Source: Halapricum salinum (GTDB lineage: Archaea; Halobacteriota; Halobacteria; Halobacteriales; Haloarculaceae). From it: a DNA stretch of 64,000 nt. Below the pieces are notes generated by a model. The model was not told the origin of the DNA. It saw nothing but the letters and a program-made list of their open reading frames with translations, and did no database searches. The stretch covers positions 3,340,887-3,404,886 of the forward strand of contig NZ_CP031310.1 of assembly GCF_004799665.1 (NCBI RefSeq), written 5' to 3'. Made by a program: the position numbers and the translations under genes. Shown piece by piece: positions 8,188 through 18,530 of the stretch (its first letter is position 1; every line of letters starts with the position of its first letter).

Positions 8188-9726
8188 TCAGTCACCTCCG
8201 TCACGAGCCCAGTCGAGCGAGCGGTCGACTGCTTCCTCCCACCGGGCCTGCTTCTTGTCGGCGTCGCCGCTGGCCATCTTGGGCTTGAACGTCTTGTCCA
8301 CCTGCCAGTTGTCGCGGAGTTCGTCCACCGTCTCCCAGTAACCCACCGCGAGACCGGCAGCGTAGGCCGAGCCGAGCGCCGTCGTCTCGTCGACTTTCGG
8401 GCGGGCGATATCGGTCTGGATGATGTCGCTCTGGAGCTGGCAGAGGTAGTTGTTCTTGACTGCCCCACCGTCGACTTTGAGACTCGTCATCTCGACGCCG
8501 GAGTCGGCTTCCATCGCTTCCGCGACGTCGCGGGTCTGGAACGCGATGGATTCGAGGGTCGCGCGAACGATGTGCTCGCGGCGGGTCCCCCGAGTCATTC
8601 CGACGATGGTCCCGCGTGCGCGGCCGTCCCAGTGGGGTGCTCCCAGGCCCGTGAACGCGGGTACGAAGTAGACGCCGTCCGTGGAGTCGACCGAGCGCGC
8701 GAGTTCGGCGGTCTCGGCCGGGTCGTCGATCAGCTCGACGTCTTCGAGCCACTCGATTGCGGCTCCAGTAATGAATATCGACCCTTCCAGGGCGTACTGG
8801 ACGGGCTCGCCCGAGCGCTGGAAGCCGATCGTCGTCAGGAGGCCGTGATCCGACGCGACAGCTTCCTCGCCGGTGTTCATCAGGAAGAAGCTCCCTGTGC
8901 CGTAGGTGTTTTTGGCGTCACCGGTGTCGAAACAGGTCTGGCCGAACAGCGCGGCCTGCTGGTCTCCCAGCGCGCCAGCCACCGGGACCTCCGCACCGAG
9001 GAAGCCGTCCGCGTCCGTCGTCCCGTAAGTCTTCTCGTCGCTGGACGGGCGGACTTCCGGCACCATCGATCTGGGGACGCTGAACTCTTCGAGGAGTTCG
9101 TCGTCCCACTCCAACTCACGGATGTTGTACAGCATCGTCCGCGAAGCGTTCGAGACGTCCGTGATGTGATTGCCGGTGAGGTTGTAGATGAGCCACGTGT
9201 CGATCGTCCCCATCAGCAGCTCACCGCTCTCCGCTCGATCGCGGATGTCCTCGGGTCGTGCGCGGCCGGTCTTGATCTGATCGGCGTTGTCGAGAATCCA
9301 CTCGACTTTCGTCGCCGAGAAGTACGCGTCACACTCCAGGCCCGTCTTCTCGCGGATCCACTCGACTTTGTCCGCCTCCTGGATCTCCTCGACCCGGTCG
9401 GTCGTCCGGCGATCCTGCCAGACCAGCGCGTTGTGTACCGGCTTGCCCGTCTCTGCGTCCCACACGATCGTCGTCTCACGCTGGTTGGTGATCCCGAGCG
9501 CATCCAGCTGATCGGGCGAGAGCCCACCGTCCGCGAGTCCGTCTTTGACGACTTGTTTCGTGTTCTCCCAGATCTCCATCGGGTCGTGCTCGACCCACCC
9601 GGGCTCCGGGTAAATCTGTTCGTGTTTCTCGTAGGCGTTGGCGACCACTGAGCCGTCGTGGTCGAACACCATGAACCGAGTGCCTGTCGTCCCCTGGTCG
9701 ATCGCACCGACGTATGTGTCTGACAT
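8188..9726 (-). CDS. glpK: Glycerol kinase
   Basis: 512 residues, full length for the FGGY family. It phosphorylates glycerol to sn-glycerol 3-phosphate with ATP. The N-terminal phosphate-binding DQGTTGTRFMVFD is present, with the hallmark 'WDAETGKPVHNALVWQDRRT' region, GTYGTGSFFLMNTG-type hinge residues (NTYGTGSFFLMNTGE), and the C-terminal KVDGGAVKNNYLCQLQSDI motif. It is divergent from gpdABC, which oxidises its product, and is followed immediately by a membrane gene. The intergenic region has a TATA-like element at about 9790-9797, 60-70 nt upstream of the ATG. Confidence 0.97.
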   Translation of the reverse strand: MSDTYVGAIDQGTTGTRFMVFDHDGSVVANAYEKHEQIYPEPGWVEHDPMEIWENTKQVVKDGLADGGLSPDQLDALGITNQRETTIVWDAETGKPVHNALVWQDRRTTDRVEEIQEADKVEWIREKTGLECDAYFSATKVEWILDNADQIKTGRARPEDIRDRAESGELLMGTIDTWLIYNLTGNHITDVSNASRTMLYNIRELEWDDELLEEFSVPRSMVPEVRPSSDEKTYGTTDADGFLGAEVPVAGALGDQQAALFGQTCFDTGDAKNTYGTGSFFLMNTGEEAVASDHGLLTTIGFQRSGEPVQYALEGSIFITGAAIEWLEDVELIDDPAETAELARSVDSTDGVYFVPAFTGLGAPHWDGRARGTIVGMTRGTRREHIVRATLESIAFQTRDVAEAMEADSGVEMTSLKVDGGAVKNNYLCQLQSDIIQTDIARPKVDETTALGSAYAAGLAVGYWETVDELRDNWQVDKTFKPKMASGDADKKQARWEEAVDRSLDWARDGGD

Positions 9727-9782
9727 GGGTTGTGCGACGAGACCTCTTTATCGAAGGTCCCGTTCTGGTAGTAAATCTCACA

Positions 9783-9894
9783 GTGAATCATTATAAATGC
9801 TTCGCAAGTGCCTGTTCGTTTCCGCTGAGATGTGTATATTTGGCCGTTTCAGATGAAATATTACTTCAGACTTTATTGAGTGGGAGTGATTCAC
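9783..9894. promoter_or_regulatory. Divergent glpK/gpdABC promoter region with paired TGATTCAC elements
   Basis: The AT-rich divergent region carries GTGAATCA (9783-9790) and its exact complement TGATTCAC (9887-9894). Relative to each transcript the order is the same: TATA-like box, then TGATTCAC, then the gene. Toward glpK the box is ATTTATAAT read on the minus strand; toward gpdA it is CTTTATTGA near 9871-9879. This arrangement suggests a shared regulator binding next to both core promoters (inference). Confidence 0.45.
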
Positions 9895-9967
9895 ATCGGT
9901 TCTTTATCGACATCGCCGGTTTCGAAGTAACAATGAAGTACGTTCGGTCCGTTGGGCTTGCTATCGG

Positions 9968-11713
9968 ATGGCAGCCACACCACACGTCCTCGTAATCGGC
10001 GGCGGGTCGACGGGTATCGGCATCGCGCGCGACCTCGCGATGCGCGAGCTCGACGTCACGCTCGTCGAACAGGGAAATCTAACCCACGGGACCACAGGCA
10101 GGATGCACGGCCTACTCCACAGCGGCGGGCGCTACGCCGTCTCGGATCAGGCCAGTGCGACGGAGTGTATCGAGGAGAACCGCGTCCTCCGGGACATCGC
10201 GAGTCACTGTGTCGAGATGACAGGGGGACTGTTCGTCAAACGTCCGGAGGACACAGAGGAATACTTCGAGCAGAAACTCAACGGGTGTGAGGAGTGCGGC
10301 ATCCCGGCCGAAGTCGTTTCCGGACGCGAGGCCAGAGAGATGGAGCCGTACCTCGCGAAGGACATCGACAAGGCGATCACCGTCCCCGACGGGGCCATCG
10401 ATCCCTTCCGGCTGGTGGTCGCAAACGCCGCCAGCGCCGAGGAACACGGCGCGCGCATCGAGACCCACTCCCCGGTAACCGACCTCCTGCTCGAAGACGG
10501 CGAGGTCGTCGGCGTCGAGGTCGAACACCAGTCCGGGTCGGGCAAACGCGTCCACGGCGTCGAAGGTGGTCGAGAGGAGATTCGCGCCGACTACGTCGTC
10601 AACGCGACAGGTGCGTGGGCGGGACAGATCGGCGAGATGGCTGATGTCGACATCGCGGTCCGCCCCTCGAAAGGCGTGATGACGATCATGAACGTCCGGC
10701 AGGTCGACACCGTGATCAACCGGTGTAAACCCAAGGGCGACGCCGACATCATCGTGCCCCACGAGACGACGGCGATCCTGGGGACGACCGACGAAGAGGT
10801 CGAAGACCCCGAAGACTACCCCGAAGAGCAGTGGGAGGTCGACCACATGATCGACACGCTCTCGGAACTCGTCCCGATCCTCCAGGAGGCGCGGACGATC
10901 CGGTCGTTCTGGGGCGTTCGGCCGCTGTACGAGCCGCCGGACGTCGCCAGCGAGGATCCCACGGATATCACGCGTGATTTCTTCCTGCTCGACCACGAGG
11001 AACGCGACGACCTGCCCGGGATGACCTCCATCGTCGGGGGGAAGTTCACGACCTACCGTATGATGGGCGAGAAGATCTCCGACCACGTCTGCGCGCAGTT
11101 CGGCATCGACCGAGAGTGTCGGACGGCAGACGTCCCACTCCCCGGAAGCGAGGACTTCTCCGTGTTACGGAACTACATGGACGAGTTCGGTCTCCGCTCG
11201 CCGATCGGTCGCCGCAGCGTCGAGCGTCTCGGCTCGCGCGCCGACGAGGTACTCAAGACGAGCGGGCCGAACCCGACGATCTGTGAGTGTGAGGGCGTCA
11301 CCCGCGCTGAGATTCAGGACGCCATCTCCCAGTCGGGGTCGGATCTCAACGCGGTTCGGATCCGCACGCGGGCCTCGATGGGGAACTGCCAGGGCGGGTT
11401 CTGCGTCCACCGGCTGGCCAACGAACTCCACGGGACCGTCGTCGACGGCGACACGTACGACGAGTCGATCGCTCGGCAAGCCTGGGACGAACTCCTCCAG
11501 GAACGCTGGAAAGGGCAGCGCCACGCTCTCTGGGGCGAACAGCTCTCACAAGCCGCGTTGAACTACGCCCTGCACGCGACGACCCAGAATCGCGATCACG
11601 ACCCCGCCGACGGCGAACCGATCGACTTCGCCGCCTTCGATACGGGCAGTGGTCGGTCGAGTGGTGCGAGCACCGGCGACGTCGCGACCGACGGAGGCCA
11701 CCATGGCAATTGA
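9968..11713 (+). CDS. gpdA: Anaerobic-type glycerol-3-phosphate dehydrogenase subunit A
   Basis: 581 residues. It is an FAD-dependent dehydrogenase oxidising sn-glycerol 3-phosphate to dihydroxyacetone phosphate, with electrons passed to GpdB/GpdC and the quinone pool. An N-terminal FAD-binding GGGSTG occurs at residues 9-14, then the GlpA/GlpD fold with [14 protein letters not shown], and a C-terminal BFD-like [2Fe-2S] domain with Cys pairs at about 439/441 (CECEG) and 473/478 (GNCQGGFC). The start ATG ([13 protein letters not shown]) is right at the fold boundary. The stop overlaps gpdB by 11 nt. First gene of a three-gene operon. Confidence 0.96.
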   Translation: MAATPHVLVIGGGSTGIGIARDLAMRELDVTLVEQGNLTHGTTGRMHGLLHSGGRYAVSDQASATECIEENRVLRDIASHCVEMTGGLFVKRPEDTEEYFEQKLNGCEECGIPAEVVSGREAREMEPYLAKDIDKAITVPDGAIDPFRLVVANAASAEEHGARIETHSPVTDLLLEDGEVVGVEVEHQSGSGKRVHGVEGGREEIRADYVVNATGAWAGQIGEMADVDIAVRPSKGVMTIMNVRQVDTVINRCKPKGDADIIVPHETTAILGTTDEEVEDPEDYPEEQWEVDHMIDTLSELVPILQEARTIRSFWGVRPLYEPPDVASEDPTDITRDFFLLDHEERDDLPGMTSIVGGKFTTYRMMGEKISDHVCAQFGIDRECRTADVPLPGSEDFSVLRNYMDEFGLRSPIGRRSVERLGSRADEVLKTSGPNPTICECEGVTRAEIQDAISQSGSDLNAVRIRTRASMGNCQGGFCVHRLANELHGTVVDGDTYDESIARQAWDELLQERWKGQRHALWGEQLSQAALNYALHATTQNRDHDPADGEPIDFAAFDTGSGRSSGASTGDVATDGGHHGN

Positions 11714-12977
11714 GTCGGACGTCCTGGTGATCGGCGGCGGTCTCGCCGGCCTGACGAGTGCTATCACCGCCGCGCGTGAGGGCGCACACGTTCGACTCGT
11801 CTCGTACAAACAGAGTACGCTTCGGCAGGCCTCGGGACTGGTCGATATTCTGGGGTACACACCCGAGGGAGAGGGGCCACTCACCGACCCCTACGAGGCC
11901 ATCCCCGAGCTCCCCGACGCGCATCCCTATCGGATCGTCGGGAGCGACACCGTTCGCGACTCGATGGCCCTCTTCGACGAAGTCGTTCCCGAGTACCAGG
12001 GTGGGCATACCGACACGAACGCGCTCCTGCCCACCCACGGCGGGACCGTCAAGCCCACGTCCAGATATCCCGCCGGCGCGGCCGCCGGGCTGGCGAGCGA
12101 CGACCGGGACGTCCTGCTGGTCGGTTTCGAGAGCATGACCGACTTCGACGCGCCACATGCCGCGGCCCACCTCCGGGCTGCGGGCGTTCCCTTCGACGTT
12201 CACGGCGTCACGGTCGAGTTCCCGGGTGATCTTAAAGCGGACGCGAAGGTGACGCGCTACGCCAAGCTTCTCGAACACAACGGGACAGTGTCGGTCCGCG
12301 GACGCGAGCAAGGCGCACGCGACGCACTGGCGGCCCGGGTCAATCGCGAGCGGACCGAGGAACCACGGGTCGGCTTTCCGGCCGTGCTGGGCGACGACGA
12401 CGCGGTCGGCGTCCACGCTGCTCTGAGCGAGAAACTCGACGCCGAAGTGTTCGAGGTCCCGAGTGGGCCGCCGTCGTTGCCGGGACTCAGACTCGAAGAC
12501 GCACTCTTCGACGCCCTCGACGAGGCCGGCGGCAACTTCGAGACCGGCAACCCGGTCGTCGAATTCGACGGCGACGATCGAATCGAGCGAGTCTACCTGG
12601 AGAAAAACGGCGCGAAAGTGCCCGTGCGCGCCGACCAGTACGTTCTCGCGACTGGCGGGCTGGTGGGCAAGGGCGTCGAGTCCGACCGTGAGGGCGTTCG
12701 CGAACCGGTGTTCGACTGTCACGTCCCACATCCCGAGGACCGGTACGCGTGGTTCGACCTCGATGTCTTCGGCGATCACCCGTTCGCGCTGTTCGGCGTC
12801 GATCCCGACCCCGAACTCCGACCCAAGGACGCCGAGGGCGACCCCGAGTTCGAGAACCTGCGCGCTGCGGGATCGGTCCTCGGTGGCTTCGACTTCGCCG
12901 CCGAGAAATCCGGAAGCGGCGTCTCGATAGCAACAGGATACCACGCTGGTGCGGCCGCGGCACAGGAGGCACGATGA
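11703..12977 (+). CDS. gpdB: Glycerol-3-phosphate dehydrogenase subunit B
   Basis: 424 residues from the ATG at 11703; an upstream extension to 11649 lies inside gpdA in another frame and is rejected. It is an FAD/NAD(P)-binding flavoprotein with the dinucleotide motif VIGGGLAGL near the N-terminus, like E. coli GlpB. A C-terminal '[12 protein letters not shown]' motif closes the FAD site. Together with GpdA and GpdC it forms the membrane-associated anaerobic-type enzyme. It is translationally coupled on both sides (overlap with gpdA; ATGA with gpdC). Confidence 0.95.
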   Translation: MAIESDVLVIGGGLAGLTSAITAAREGAHVRLVSYKQSTLRQASGLVDILGYTPEGEGPLTDPYEAIPELPDAHPYRIVGSDTVRDSMALFDEVVPEYQGGHTDTNALLPTHGGTVKPTSRYPAGAAAGLASDDRDVLLVGFESMTDFDAPHAAAHLRAAGVPFDVHGVTVEFPGDLKADAKVTRYAKLLEHNGTVSVRGREQGARDALAARVNRERTEEPRVGFPAVLGDDDAVGVHAALSEKLDAEVFEVPSGPPSLPGLRLEDALFDALDEAGGNFETGNPVVEFDGDDRIERVYLEKNGAKVPVRADQYVLATGGLVGKGVESDREGVREPVFDCHVPHPEDRYAWFDLDVFGDHPFALFGVDPDPELRPKDAEGDPEFENLRAAGSVLGGFDFAAEKSGSGVSIATGYHAGAAAAQEAR

Positions 12978-14341
12978 GCGACGCAGAAGATCCACCGTTC
13001 GACCCAGTTGCACCGAACACCGGCGACTCCTACGAGCCGGTCGATGTCTTCCCCGACAGCGACGACTTCGACCTCCGGCCCGGGGCAGATTCGTGTTACA
13101 AGTGCTCGATCTGTGATACGAACTGTCCGGTTGCGGAGGTCGACGACGATTTCCCCGGTCCGAAGTTCCAGGGGCCCGAGCAGTGGCGGCTCAAACAGAC
13201 AGACGACGATTACGAGATCGACGACTCGATCACTGAGTGTTCGAACTGCATGCGGTGTGACGACGGCTGTCCGTCGGGCGTTCCGTTGAGTCAGATGCAC
13301 AACACGGCCCGTGGCCAGTACGTCGACGAACAGATGTCGAAGTTCTCGATAACGTACTGGCGCAACCGCATCCTCGCGAACTATCGGACGTCGGCTCGAC
13401 TGGCGAGCATCTTCCCACGGACGGCCAACTTCGTGATGAACTTCGGCCCTGTCCGGTGGGTGATGGACAAGACCATGGGGATCCCGAACGAGCGAGACTT
13501 TCCCGCCTTCGCCACCGAGACATTTCGCAAGTGGTGGCAGAAACAGGGCGGAGCCGACGCCTCGCGCCAGCGCGCTCGCGAGGCTCGCAAGCGCCGCGGG
13601 GAGCCGGAAGACGCCGACAAAAAGATCGCGTACTTCCACGGCTGTTACTCCAACTACAACACGCCGGAGGTCGCGAAAGCACTCGTCAGCGTCTACGAAC
13701 ACTTCGGCTACGAGGTGGTCGTCCCCGAACAGCGCTGCTCGGGAACGCCGATGTTCGCAAACGGCATGTTAGACGACGCCCGGCGCGGTGCCGAAGTCAA
13801 CGTCGCGTCGTTTGCAGACCTGGTCGAACAGGGCTACGACGCCATCGCCTCGTGTACGTCCTGTTCGATGGCACTGCGAAAGGAGTATCCCGAACTGTTC
13901 GACATCGAGGGCGTCGACACCGTCGCCGAACACACCTTCGAGTCGATCGAATACCTCCGCATCCACGAGGATCTGAAAGGAGAAATCGAACAGGCAGATG
14001 TCTCCGAGGACCTCGCTCGGGAGTTCGCCTATCACGCGCCCTGTCACGCTCGCAATCAGGGCCTCGAACGACAGGCCGTCGAACTGTTCCGCGATCTCGA
14101 TAACGTCGAAGTCGAGGACGTGGGCGAGTCCTGTTCGGGGATCTCGGGTACCTACGGCTGGAAGTCCGAGAAGTACGAGAAGTCCATGAAGATCGGCGAA
14201 GAGATGTTCGACCACATGGAAGACGCCGAGGGAACGACCGGGATGACCGAGTGCCCGACCTGTGCCATGCAGATGGAACACGGAACGGGCTACGAGATTC
14301 GACATCCGCTCGAACTGCTCGAAGCCGCGCTGGTAGAATAG
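12974..14341 (+). CDS. gpdC: Glycerol-3-phosphate dehydrogenase subunit C (Fe-S, CCG domain)
   Basis: 455 residues. Two [4Fe-4S] clusters are in the N-terminal part (CYKCSICDTNCPV and CSNCMRCDDGCPSG). Two CCG (heterodisulfide reductase D-like) domains follow: the first starts at HGCYSNYNTPEV, with CSGTP downstream; the second has HAPCHARNQG and ESCSGISGTYGWK. It links the flavoprotein subunits to the membrane quinone pool. The ATG at 12974 overlaps the gpdB stop as ATGA and is preceded by AGGAGG (about 12964-12969), an unusually good Shine-Dalgarno. Longer upstream frames lie within gpdB. Confidence 0.95.
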   Translation: MSDAEDPPFDPVAPNTGDSYEPVDVFPDSDDFDLRPGADSCYKCSICDTNCPVAEVDDDFPGPKFQGPEQWRLKQTDDDYEIDDSITECSNCMRCDDGCPSGVPLSQMHNTARGQYVDEQMSKFSITYWRNRILANYRTSARLASIFPRTANFVMNFGPVRWVMDKTMGIPNERDFPAFATETFRKWWQKQGGADASRQRAREARKRRGEPEDADKKIAYFHGCYSNYNTPEVAKALVSVYEHFGYEVVVPEQRCSGTPMFANGMLDDARRGAEVNVASFADLVEQGYDAIASCTSCSMALRKEYPELFDIEGVDTVAEHTFESIEYLRIHEDLKGEIEQADVSEDLAREFAYHAPCHARNQGLERQAVELFRDLDNVEVEDVGESCSGISGTYGWKSEKYEKSMKIGEEMFDHMEDAEGTTGMTECPTCAMQMEHGTGYEIRHPLELLEAALVE

Positions 14342-14427
14342 CTCGAAAAAACGCGTCGCGTCCTCCGCCTGTGGCGGCTGGACCGGCCGCGCGTTCTACC
14401 GTCGGTACGTCTCGTTGCTACCTGACG

Positions 14428-14886
14428 CTAGTTGCCGTTCCCGTTCTCGCCGCGGACGAACGTCACCGGGCACGGCGCGTCGAGCATGACGGCCTGGGCG
14501 ACCGACCCGAAGACGGCCTTCCCCGTCGGCGAGCGCTTGCGGCCACCGACGACGACCCGGTCGGCCTCGACTTCTGTGGCGAGGTCGATGATCTCGGCCG
14601 CGTGTTCGCCCATTGCGCCCCGAATCGTGTAGTCGACACCGGCGTCGTCGAACAGCTTCGTCATCGTCCGCACGGTCTGGTGTCGCTTGGCCACTTCGTC
14701 CGGGTCCGCGTCTTCGTCGAATTCCAGCCGCTTTGCCGTCTTCGCGAACTCGCTCTCGGTGAAGACGTGTGCGATCACGACGTCTGCGCCTGTGGGTTTC
14801 GCTACTTCGACGACTGCCTCCGCGAGGGCGTCCGCGCGGTCGTTGTCGCTCGGTCCAACTGCCAGGAGGATCGTATTGAGTGTCAT
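14428..14886 (-). CDS. Universal stress protein A family protein
   Basis: 152 residues, one UspA domain. N-terminal strand TILLAVGPSDND and the C-terminal nucleotide-binding signature VVVGGRKRSPTGKAVFGS followed by 'DAPCPVTFVR' are typical of ATP-binding Usp proteins. It is transcribed alone, convergent with gpdC; the AT-rich region upstream (about 14890-14935) probably holds its promoter. The stress response it serves is unknown. Confidence 0.88.
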   Translation of the reverse strand: MTLNTILLAVGPSDNDRADALAEAVVEVAKPTGADVVIAHVFTESEFAKTAKRLEFDEDADPDEVAKRHQTVRTMTKLFDDAGVDYTIRGAMGEHAAEIIDLATEVEADRVVVGGRKRSPTGKAVFGSVAQAVMLDAPCPVTFVRGENGNGN

Positions 14887-15175
14887 GATATGCTCCTACC
14901 AGTATTATTTACTCGCAAGTAGATAAATGATTCGATTGTTGCAATAGTGGGCGTGTGGAAATATGTACAATGGTACGGTGTTGTGCTCATTGGCACTCTG
15001 TGGTGGAGACGACCGTCGGATGGTCGGGTACATTCGCTATCGAGGTATCACGACGAATGTCGTCTGGGCTCACCGTAAATTGGCGGGGTAACTGTCACCC
15101 AGATATCGACGTGAGCAGGGCCTGGTTAATATGTGAAGCTTCGATTTGAAGGGGTAATCGTCCGAATCTGTGAGT

Positions 15176-16003
15176 ATGGCAGCGGAATCTGAGAACGACG
15201 TGCAATATACGACGAACGACGGGGTGCGGCTGGCATACGACCACGCCGGCGTCGGGAACGACGAGACGGTCCTCTTCGTGGAGGGACTGGGGTACAGTCG
15301 ATGGATGTGGCACTGGCAACGAGAGGCGGTGCTCGGAACGTACGAGGTCGTCGTCCCGGACAACCGCGGGACCGGCGACTCCGACGAACCCGAAGGTCCC
15401 TACACGATCACGGAGATGGCGGGCGACCTCGAAGCGGTCCTCGCAGACGCAGGCGTCGAGCGTGCACACGTCGTCGGCGCGAGCATGGGCGGGATGATCG
15501 CCATGCAGTATGCCCTCGAATACGACCGCGCCGAGTCGCTCTCGCTGTTTTGCACGAGCTTTGGAGGGGAAGAAGCCGTCCCGATTCCGGAGGAGACCAG
15601 AGTCAAGATGTTTACCGTGCCCGGGGAGTACGACGAGCGCCAGGCGATTCGCCACAAGATGGGGCCCGCGCTCTCGGAGGAGTATCCTGAGGCGCATCCC
15701 GAGCAGATCTCTCGCATCGTGGACTGGCGACTCGAGAGCGACGCGAGCGAGCAGGCTCGCCAGTGGCAGGCCGCCGCCGTCGAGGCCTTCGACGTCAGTG
15801 ATCGGTGTGACGAGATCGACCTCCCCGCGCTCGTCGTCCACGGAACGGACGACCGGGTCGTACCCTACGAGAACGGCGAGATGCTGGCCGAACGGCTCCC
15901 GAGATCTCGGCTGGTGCCGATCGAAGGCGGCCCGCACCTGTTCTTTATCGAGCAGACAGAGCTGGTGAACGACCGTCTCCTAGAGTTTCTCGAAGATGTC
16001 TGA
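15176..16003 (+). CDS. Alpha/beta hydrolase, copy 1 (next to acyl-CoA ligase)
   Basis: 275 residues from the ATG at 15176 (a GTG two codons earlier is possible). Alpha/beta-hydrolase fold: oxyanion-region EGLGYSRWMW, then DNRGTGDSD, nucleophile elbow GASMGG, acid in HGTDDRVVP, and a catalytic His in GGPHLFF. Candidate roles are hydrolysis of an ester, lactone or acyl-CoA. Its last 8 nt overlap the start of an acyl-CoA ligase (ATGTCTGA), so hydrolase and ligase are made together; release of an acid and its activation is a reasonable inference. A close paralogue is at 31254-32057, sharing a 39-residue identical stretch around the nucleophile. Confidence 0.88.
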   Translation: MAAESENDVQYTTNDGVRLAYDHAGVGNDETVLFVEGLGYSRWMWHWQREAVLGTYEVVVPDNRGTGDSDEPEGPYTITEMAGDLEAVLADAGVERAHVVGASMGGMIAMQYALEYDRAESLSLFCTSFGGEEAVPIPEETRVKMFTVPGEYDERQAIRHKMGPALSEEYPEAHPEQISRIVDWRLESDASEQARQWQAAAVEAFDVSDRCDEIDLPALVVHGTDDRVVPYENGEMLAERLPRSRLVPIEGGPHLFFIEQTELVNDRLLEFLEDV

Positions 16004-17630
16004 GCATCACCCGCGCAGCCCCCACCGTCCGGCCGACTGGGTCGGCGACTGGAGCGGTCGGCGCGCCCGACTGACGCCCGAGCGAATCGGTCTGATCGAC
16101 CGAACGACCGGCGAGCGATACACCTATGGTGAACTCGATCGGCGGGCGAACCGCGTCGCGCGACTGCTGTCCGAACAGGGCGTCACGGCCGGGGCCGAAT
16201 CCGCACGCGAGAACGTCGGCGGACGGGTCGCGGTCGTCTCGCGCAACCGACCTGAACTGGTCGACCTCTTCTTCGCGACCGGCAAGACCGGCGGCGTGCT
16301 GGTGCCGCTCTCGCACCGTCTCGCGCCGCCCGAACTCGGGACGCTCCTCGAAGACGTCGACCCGGCGCTGCTCGTCGTCGAGGAACCCTTCATCGAGACG
16401 GTCGAGGAGGCCCTGGCAGACGATTCGACGTTCGAGAGACTGGTACTACCGACCGAGGGTTCGCACGACGGGCGGGCCTTCGAAAACGCACTCCCGACGG
16501 ACGAAAGCCCGGTCGAGACGGCCACCCTGTCGATGGACGACGCGCATCTCTTCTTGCACACCGGCGGGTCGACGGGCGTCCCCAAGGAGACGGTCCTCAC
16601 ACACGGCGGGATCGTCTGGAACTCGCTGAACACGATCACGGGCTGGGGGATCCGCGAAGACGACGTCACTCCGATGGTATTTCCGATGTTCCACACAGGC
16701 GGATGGAACGTGATCACCATCCCGATCTGGCACATGGGTGGGACCGTGGCCATCGCCCGGGCATTCGACCCCGGAGCGGTCCTCGCGACGGTCGATGATC
16801 TCGGTGGGACTGTCCTCGTCGCCGTTCCAGCGGTGCTGCGGATGATGACCGAGCACGACCGCTGGGAGGACGCCGACCTGTCGTCGCTCCGGGTCGTCAA
16901 GTCCGGCGGCGGTCCCTGCCGAGAATCGGTCATGGATACCTGGTGGGACCGCGGGATCGAGCTCTCACAGGGATACGGACTGACGGAGTGCGGGCCGAAC
17001 AACTTCGCGATGCCCGAGGGCTGGCCCCGCGAGAAGGCCGACAGCGTCGGCGTGCCGGATATGCACGTCGAAACGCGGGTCGTCGACGACGGCGAGCCGG
17101 TCGAGCGCGGTAAGATCGGCGAACTCCAAATCGCCAGTCCGCACGCGGCGGACCGCTACTGGAACGACGAGAGCGAAACCGTGGCAGCGTTTGGAGAAGG
17201 AACGGTCGAACCGGCCAACGAACCCGGGGCCGACCGGGGTTGGGTTTCGACGGGCGACCTCGCGCGCGTGGACGAAGACGGCTACCACTACATCGAGGGG
17301 CGGAAGAAGCACATGTTCGTCAGCGGCGGTGAGAACGTCTATCCCGCCGAAGTCGAAGACGCGATCGCGGATCATCCCGCCGTCGCAGAGGTCGTCGTGA
17401 TCCCGATTCCCGACGGGCAGTGGGGCCAGGTCGGCAAGGCCGTCGTCGAACTGGCCGGCGGGACCAGCGAATCGGACCTCGACATCGAGTCGCTACGCGC
17501 CTTTCTCGACGGCCGACTCGCCCGATTCAAGCACCCCAGAGCCGTTTCATTCGTGGAGACGATGCCGACCAGTGGACCCTCCAAGATCGACCGTGAGGCC
17601 GTCGCCGAACGTTTTGGCGAACTGGAGTGA
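15996..17630 (+). CDS. AMP-forming acyl-CoA synthetase/ligase
   Basis: 544 residues, full length for the ANL superfamily. It activates a carboxylic acid to acyl-AMP and then acyl-CoA. Motifs: P-loop GGSTGVPKETVLTHGG, SQGYGLTECGPN (A5), STGDLARVDEDGYHYIEGRK (A7/A8), FVSGGENVYPAEVE, and the C-terminal catalytic Lys in 'PTSGPSKIDRE'. The substrate cannot be read from sequence; it resembles medium-chain/aromatic acyl-CoA ligases. It is coupled to the upstream hydrolase and followed by a regulator and an organic-acid/amino-acid ABC transporter, which suggests catabolism of an imported acid. Confidence 0.93.
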   Translation: MSEHHPRSPHRPADWVGDWSGRRARLTPERIGLIDRTTGERYTYGELDRRANRVARLLSEQGVTAGAESARENVGGRVAVVSRNRPELVDLFFATGKTGGVLVPLSHRLAPPELGTLLEDVDPALLVVEEPFIETVEEALADDSTFERLVLPTEGSHDGRAFENALPTDESPVETATLSMDDAHLFLHTGGSTGVPKETVLTHGGIVWNSLNTITGWGIREDDVTPMVFPMFHTGGWNVITIPIWHMGGTVAIARAFDPGAVLATVDDLGGTVLVAVPAVLRMMTEHDRWEDADLSSLRVVKSGGGPCRESVMDTWWDRGIELSQGYGLTECGPNNFAMPEGWPREKADSVGVPDMHVETRVVDDGEPVERGKIGELQIASPHAADRYWNDESETVAAFGEGTVEPANEPGADRGWVSTGDLARVDEDGYHYIEGRKKHMFVSGGENVYPAEVEDAIADHPAVAEVVVIPIPDGQWGQVGKAVVELAGGTSESDLDIESLRAFLDGRLARFKHPRAVSFVETMPTSGPSKIDREAVAERFGELE

Positions 17631-17779
17631 CGCCGTTCAGAGTTTTTCTCACGAAGGAAAGAAATCGGATTCTGCAGTGTTCACAATCGGCAATATTCAC
17701 CGTCACAGGCAGGATCGAACCAGACACGTACTCAACACTTAACACCATGTAGAATGATGAACTATCAGGGTATCGGCTC

Positions 17780-18481
17780 ATGATCGACATCGCCATGGAC
17801 ATGGAGCAGTACGACTGTCCGTTCATCGACACCACGGCAGACCACGGTGTCGCGTTCGCTACCGTCCACTGGGACTTCGATCAATCTCGGCGGGAACTAG
17901 AGACGCGGCTGGTCGTCGAAGGGGACGACCGTGGGGAACTCGACGCGGGGTTGGATGCGTTGCGAGCGCACGACAACATGAACGACTACTCGCTGATCAC
18001 GCGCCAGAAGAATGTGGCACACATCCGCACGCGGATCGTCGAGACGGACGCGATGGCCGCGATCCGCGACAACGACGGCTACATCACCGGCCCCTTCCAC
18101 ATCGAGGACGGGAGCGAGATCTGGCACGTCGGGTTCGACCGCAGCGACGAGGCCGACGTGGCCCTCTCGGAACTGGACCGCAACAACGAGTTCGACATCG
18201 TCGAACGGAAGAATTCGGCACTGCCCGATCTGCAGGACTTCGTGCAGAACGCGGGTGCCGCGATGACGCTGATCGAGGGCTGTCGAGACCTCTCTGACGT
18301 CGAACGCGAGACGCTCGAGACCGCCGTCCAGAGCGGGTACTTCGAGACACCGCGGGACGCCTCGCTCGGCGCGCTCGCCGACGAGTTCGGCGTCTCGAAA
18401 CCCGCCGTGTCGAAGAACCTCCGCCGGAGTCAGCAGAAGATGATCGAACGAGTCGTCGAAGCGCTCGACAATCTGGAGTGA
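17780..18481 (+). CDS. Bat-type HTH_10 transcriptional regulator
   Basis: 233 residues. The N-terminal about 160 residues are a haloarchaeal bacterio-opsin-activator-like sensor region; the C-terminal HTH_10 domain (about 180-230) contains 'LGALADEFGVSKPAVSKNLR' and ends with the typical RRSQQKMIERVVEAL. It sits between the ligase and the ABC transporter, in the same direction, and is the obvious candidate regulator for the cluster. An inverted repeat (18531-18550) lies between it and the transporter. Either activation or repression is possible. Confidence 0.85.
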   Translation: MIDIAMDMEQYDCPFIDTTADHGVAFATVHWDFDQSRRELETRLVVEGDDRGELDAGLDALRAHDNMNDYSLITRQKNVAHIRTRIVETDAMAAIRDNDGYITGPFHIEDGSEIWHVGFDRSDEADVALSELDRNNEFDIVERKNSALPDLQDFVQNAGAAMTLIEGCRDLSDVERETLETAVQSGYFETPRDASLGALADEFGVSKPAVSKNLRRSQQKMIERVVEALDNLE

Positions 18482-18530
18482 ACCCGTCCGCTACTCGTGG
18501 TCAGGGCCGCGAAAATCGACGTCACTGTCG

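Noticed and set aside
11346-13013. 555-codon open frame opposite gpdA/gpdB/gpdC
   Set aside because: It crosses three well-supported coupled genes and has Arg-rich, non-halophilic composition in its second half.
14342-14427. Terminator hairpin between gpdC and the UspA gene
   Set aside because: A short A-run follows gpdC, but no convincing stem or T-run was seen; left unannotated.
15000-15175. Weak dyad CTTCGATTTGAAG upstream of hydrolase copy 1
   Set aside because: The stem is only 4 bp; such matches are common by chance.
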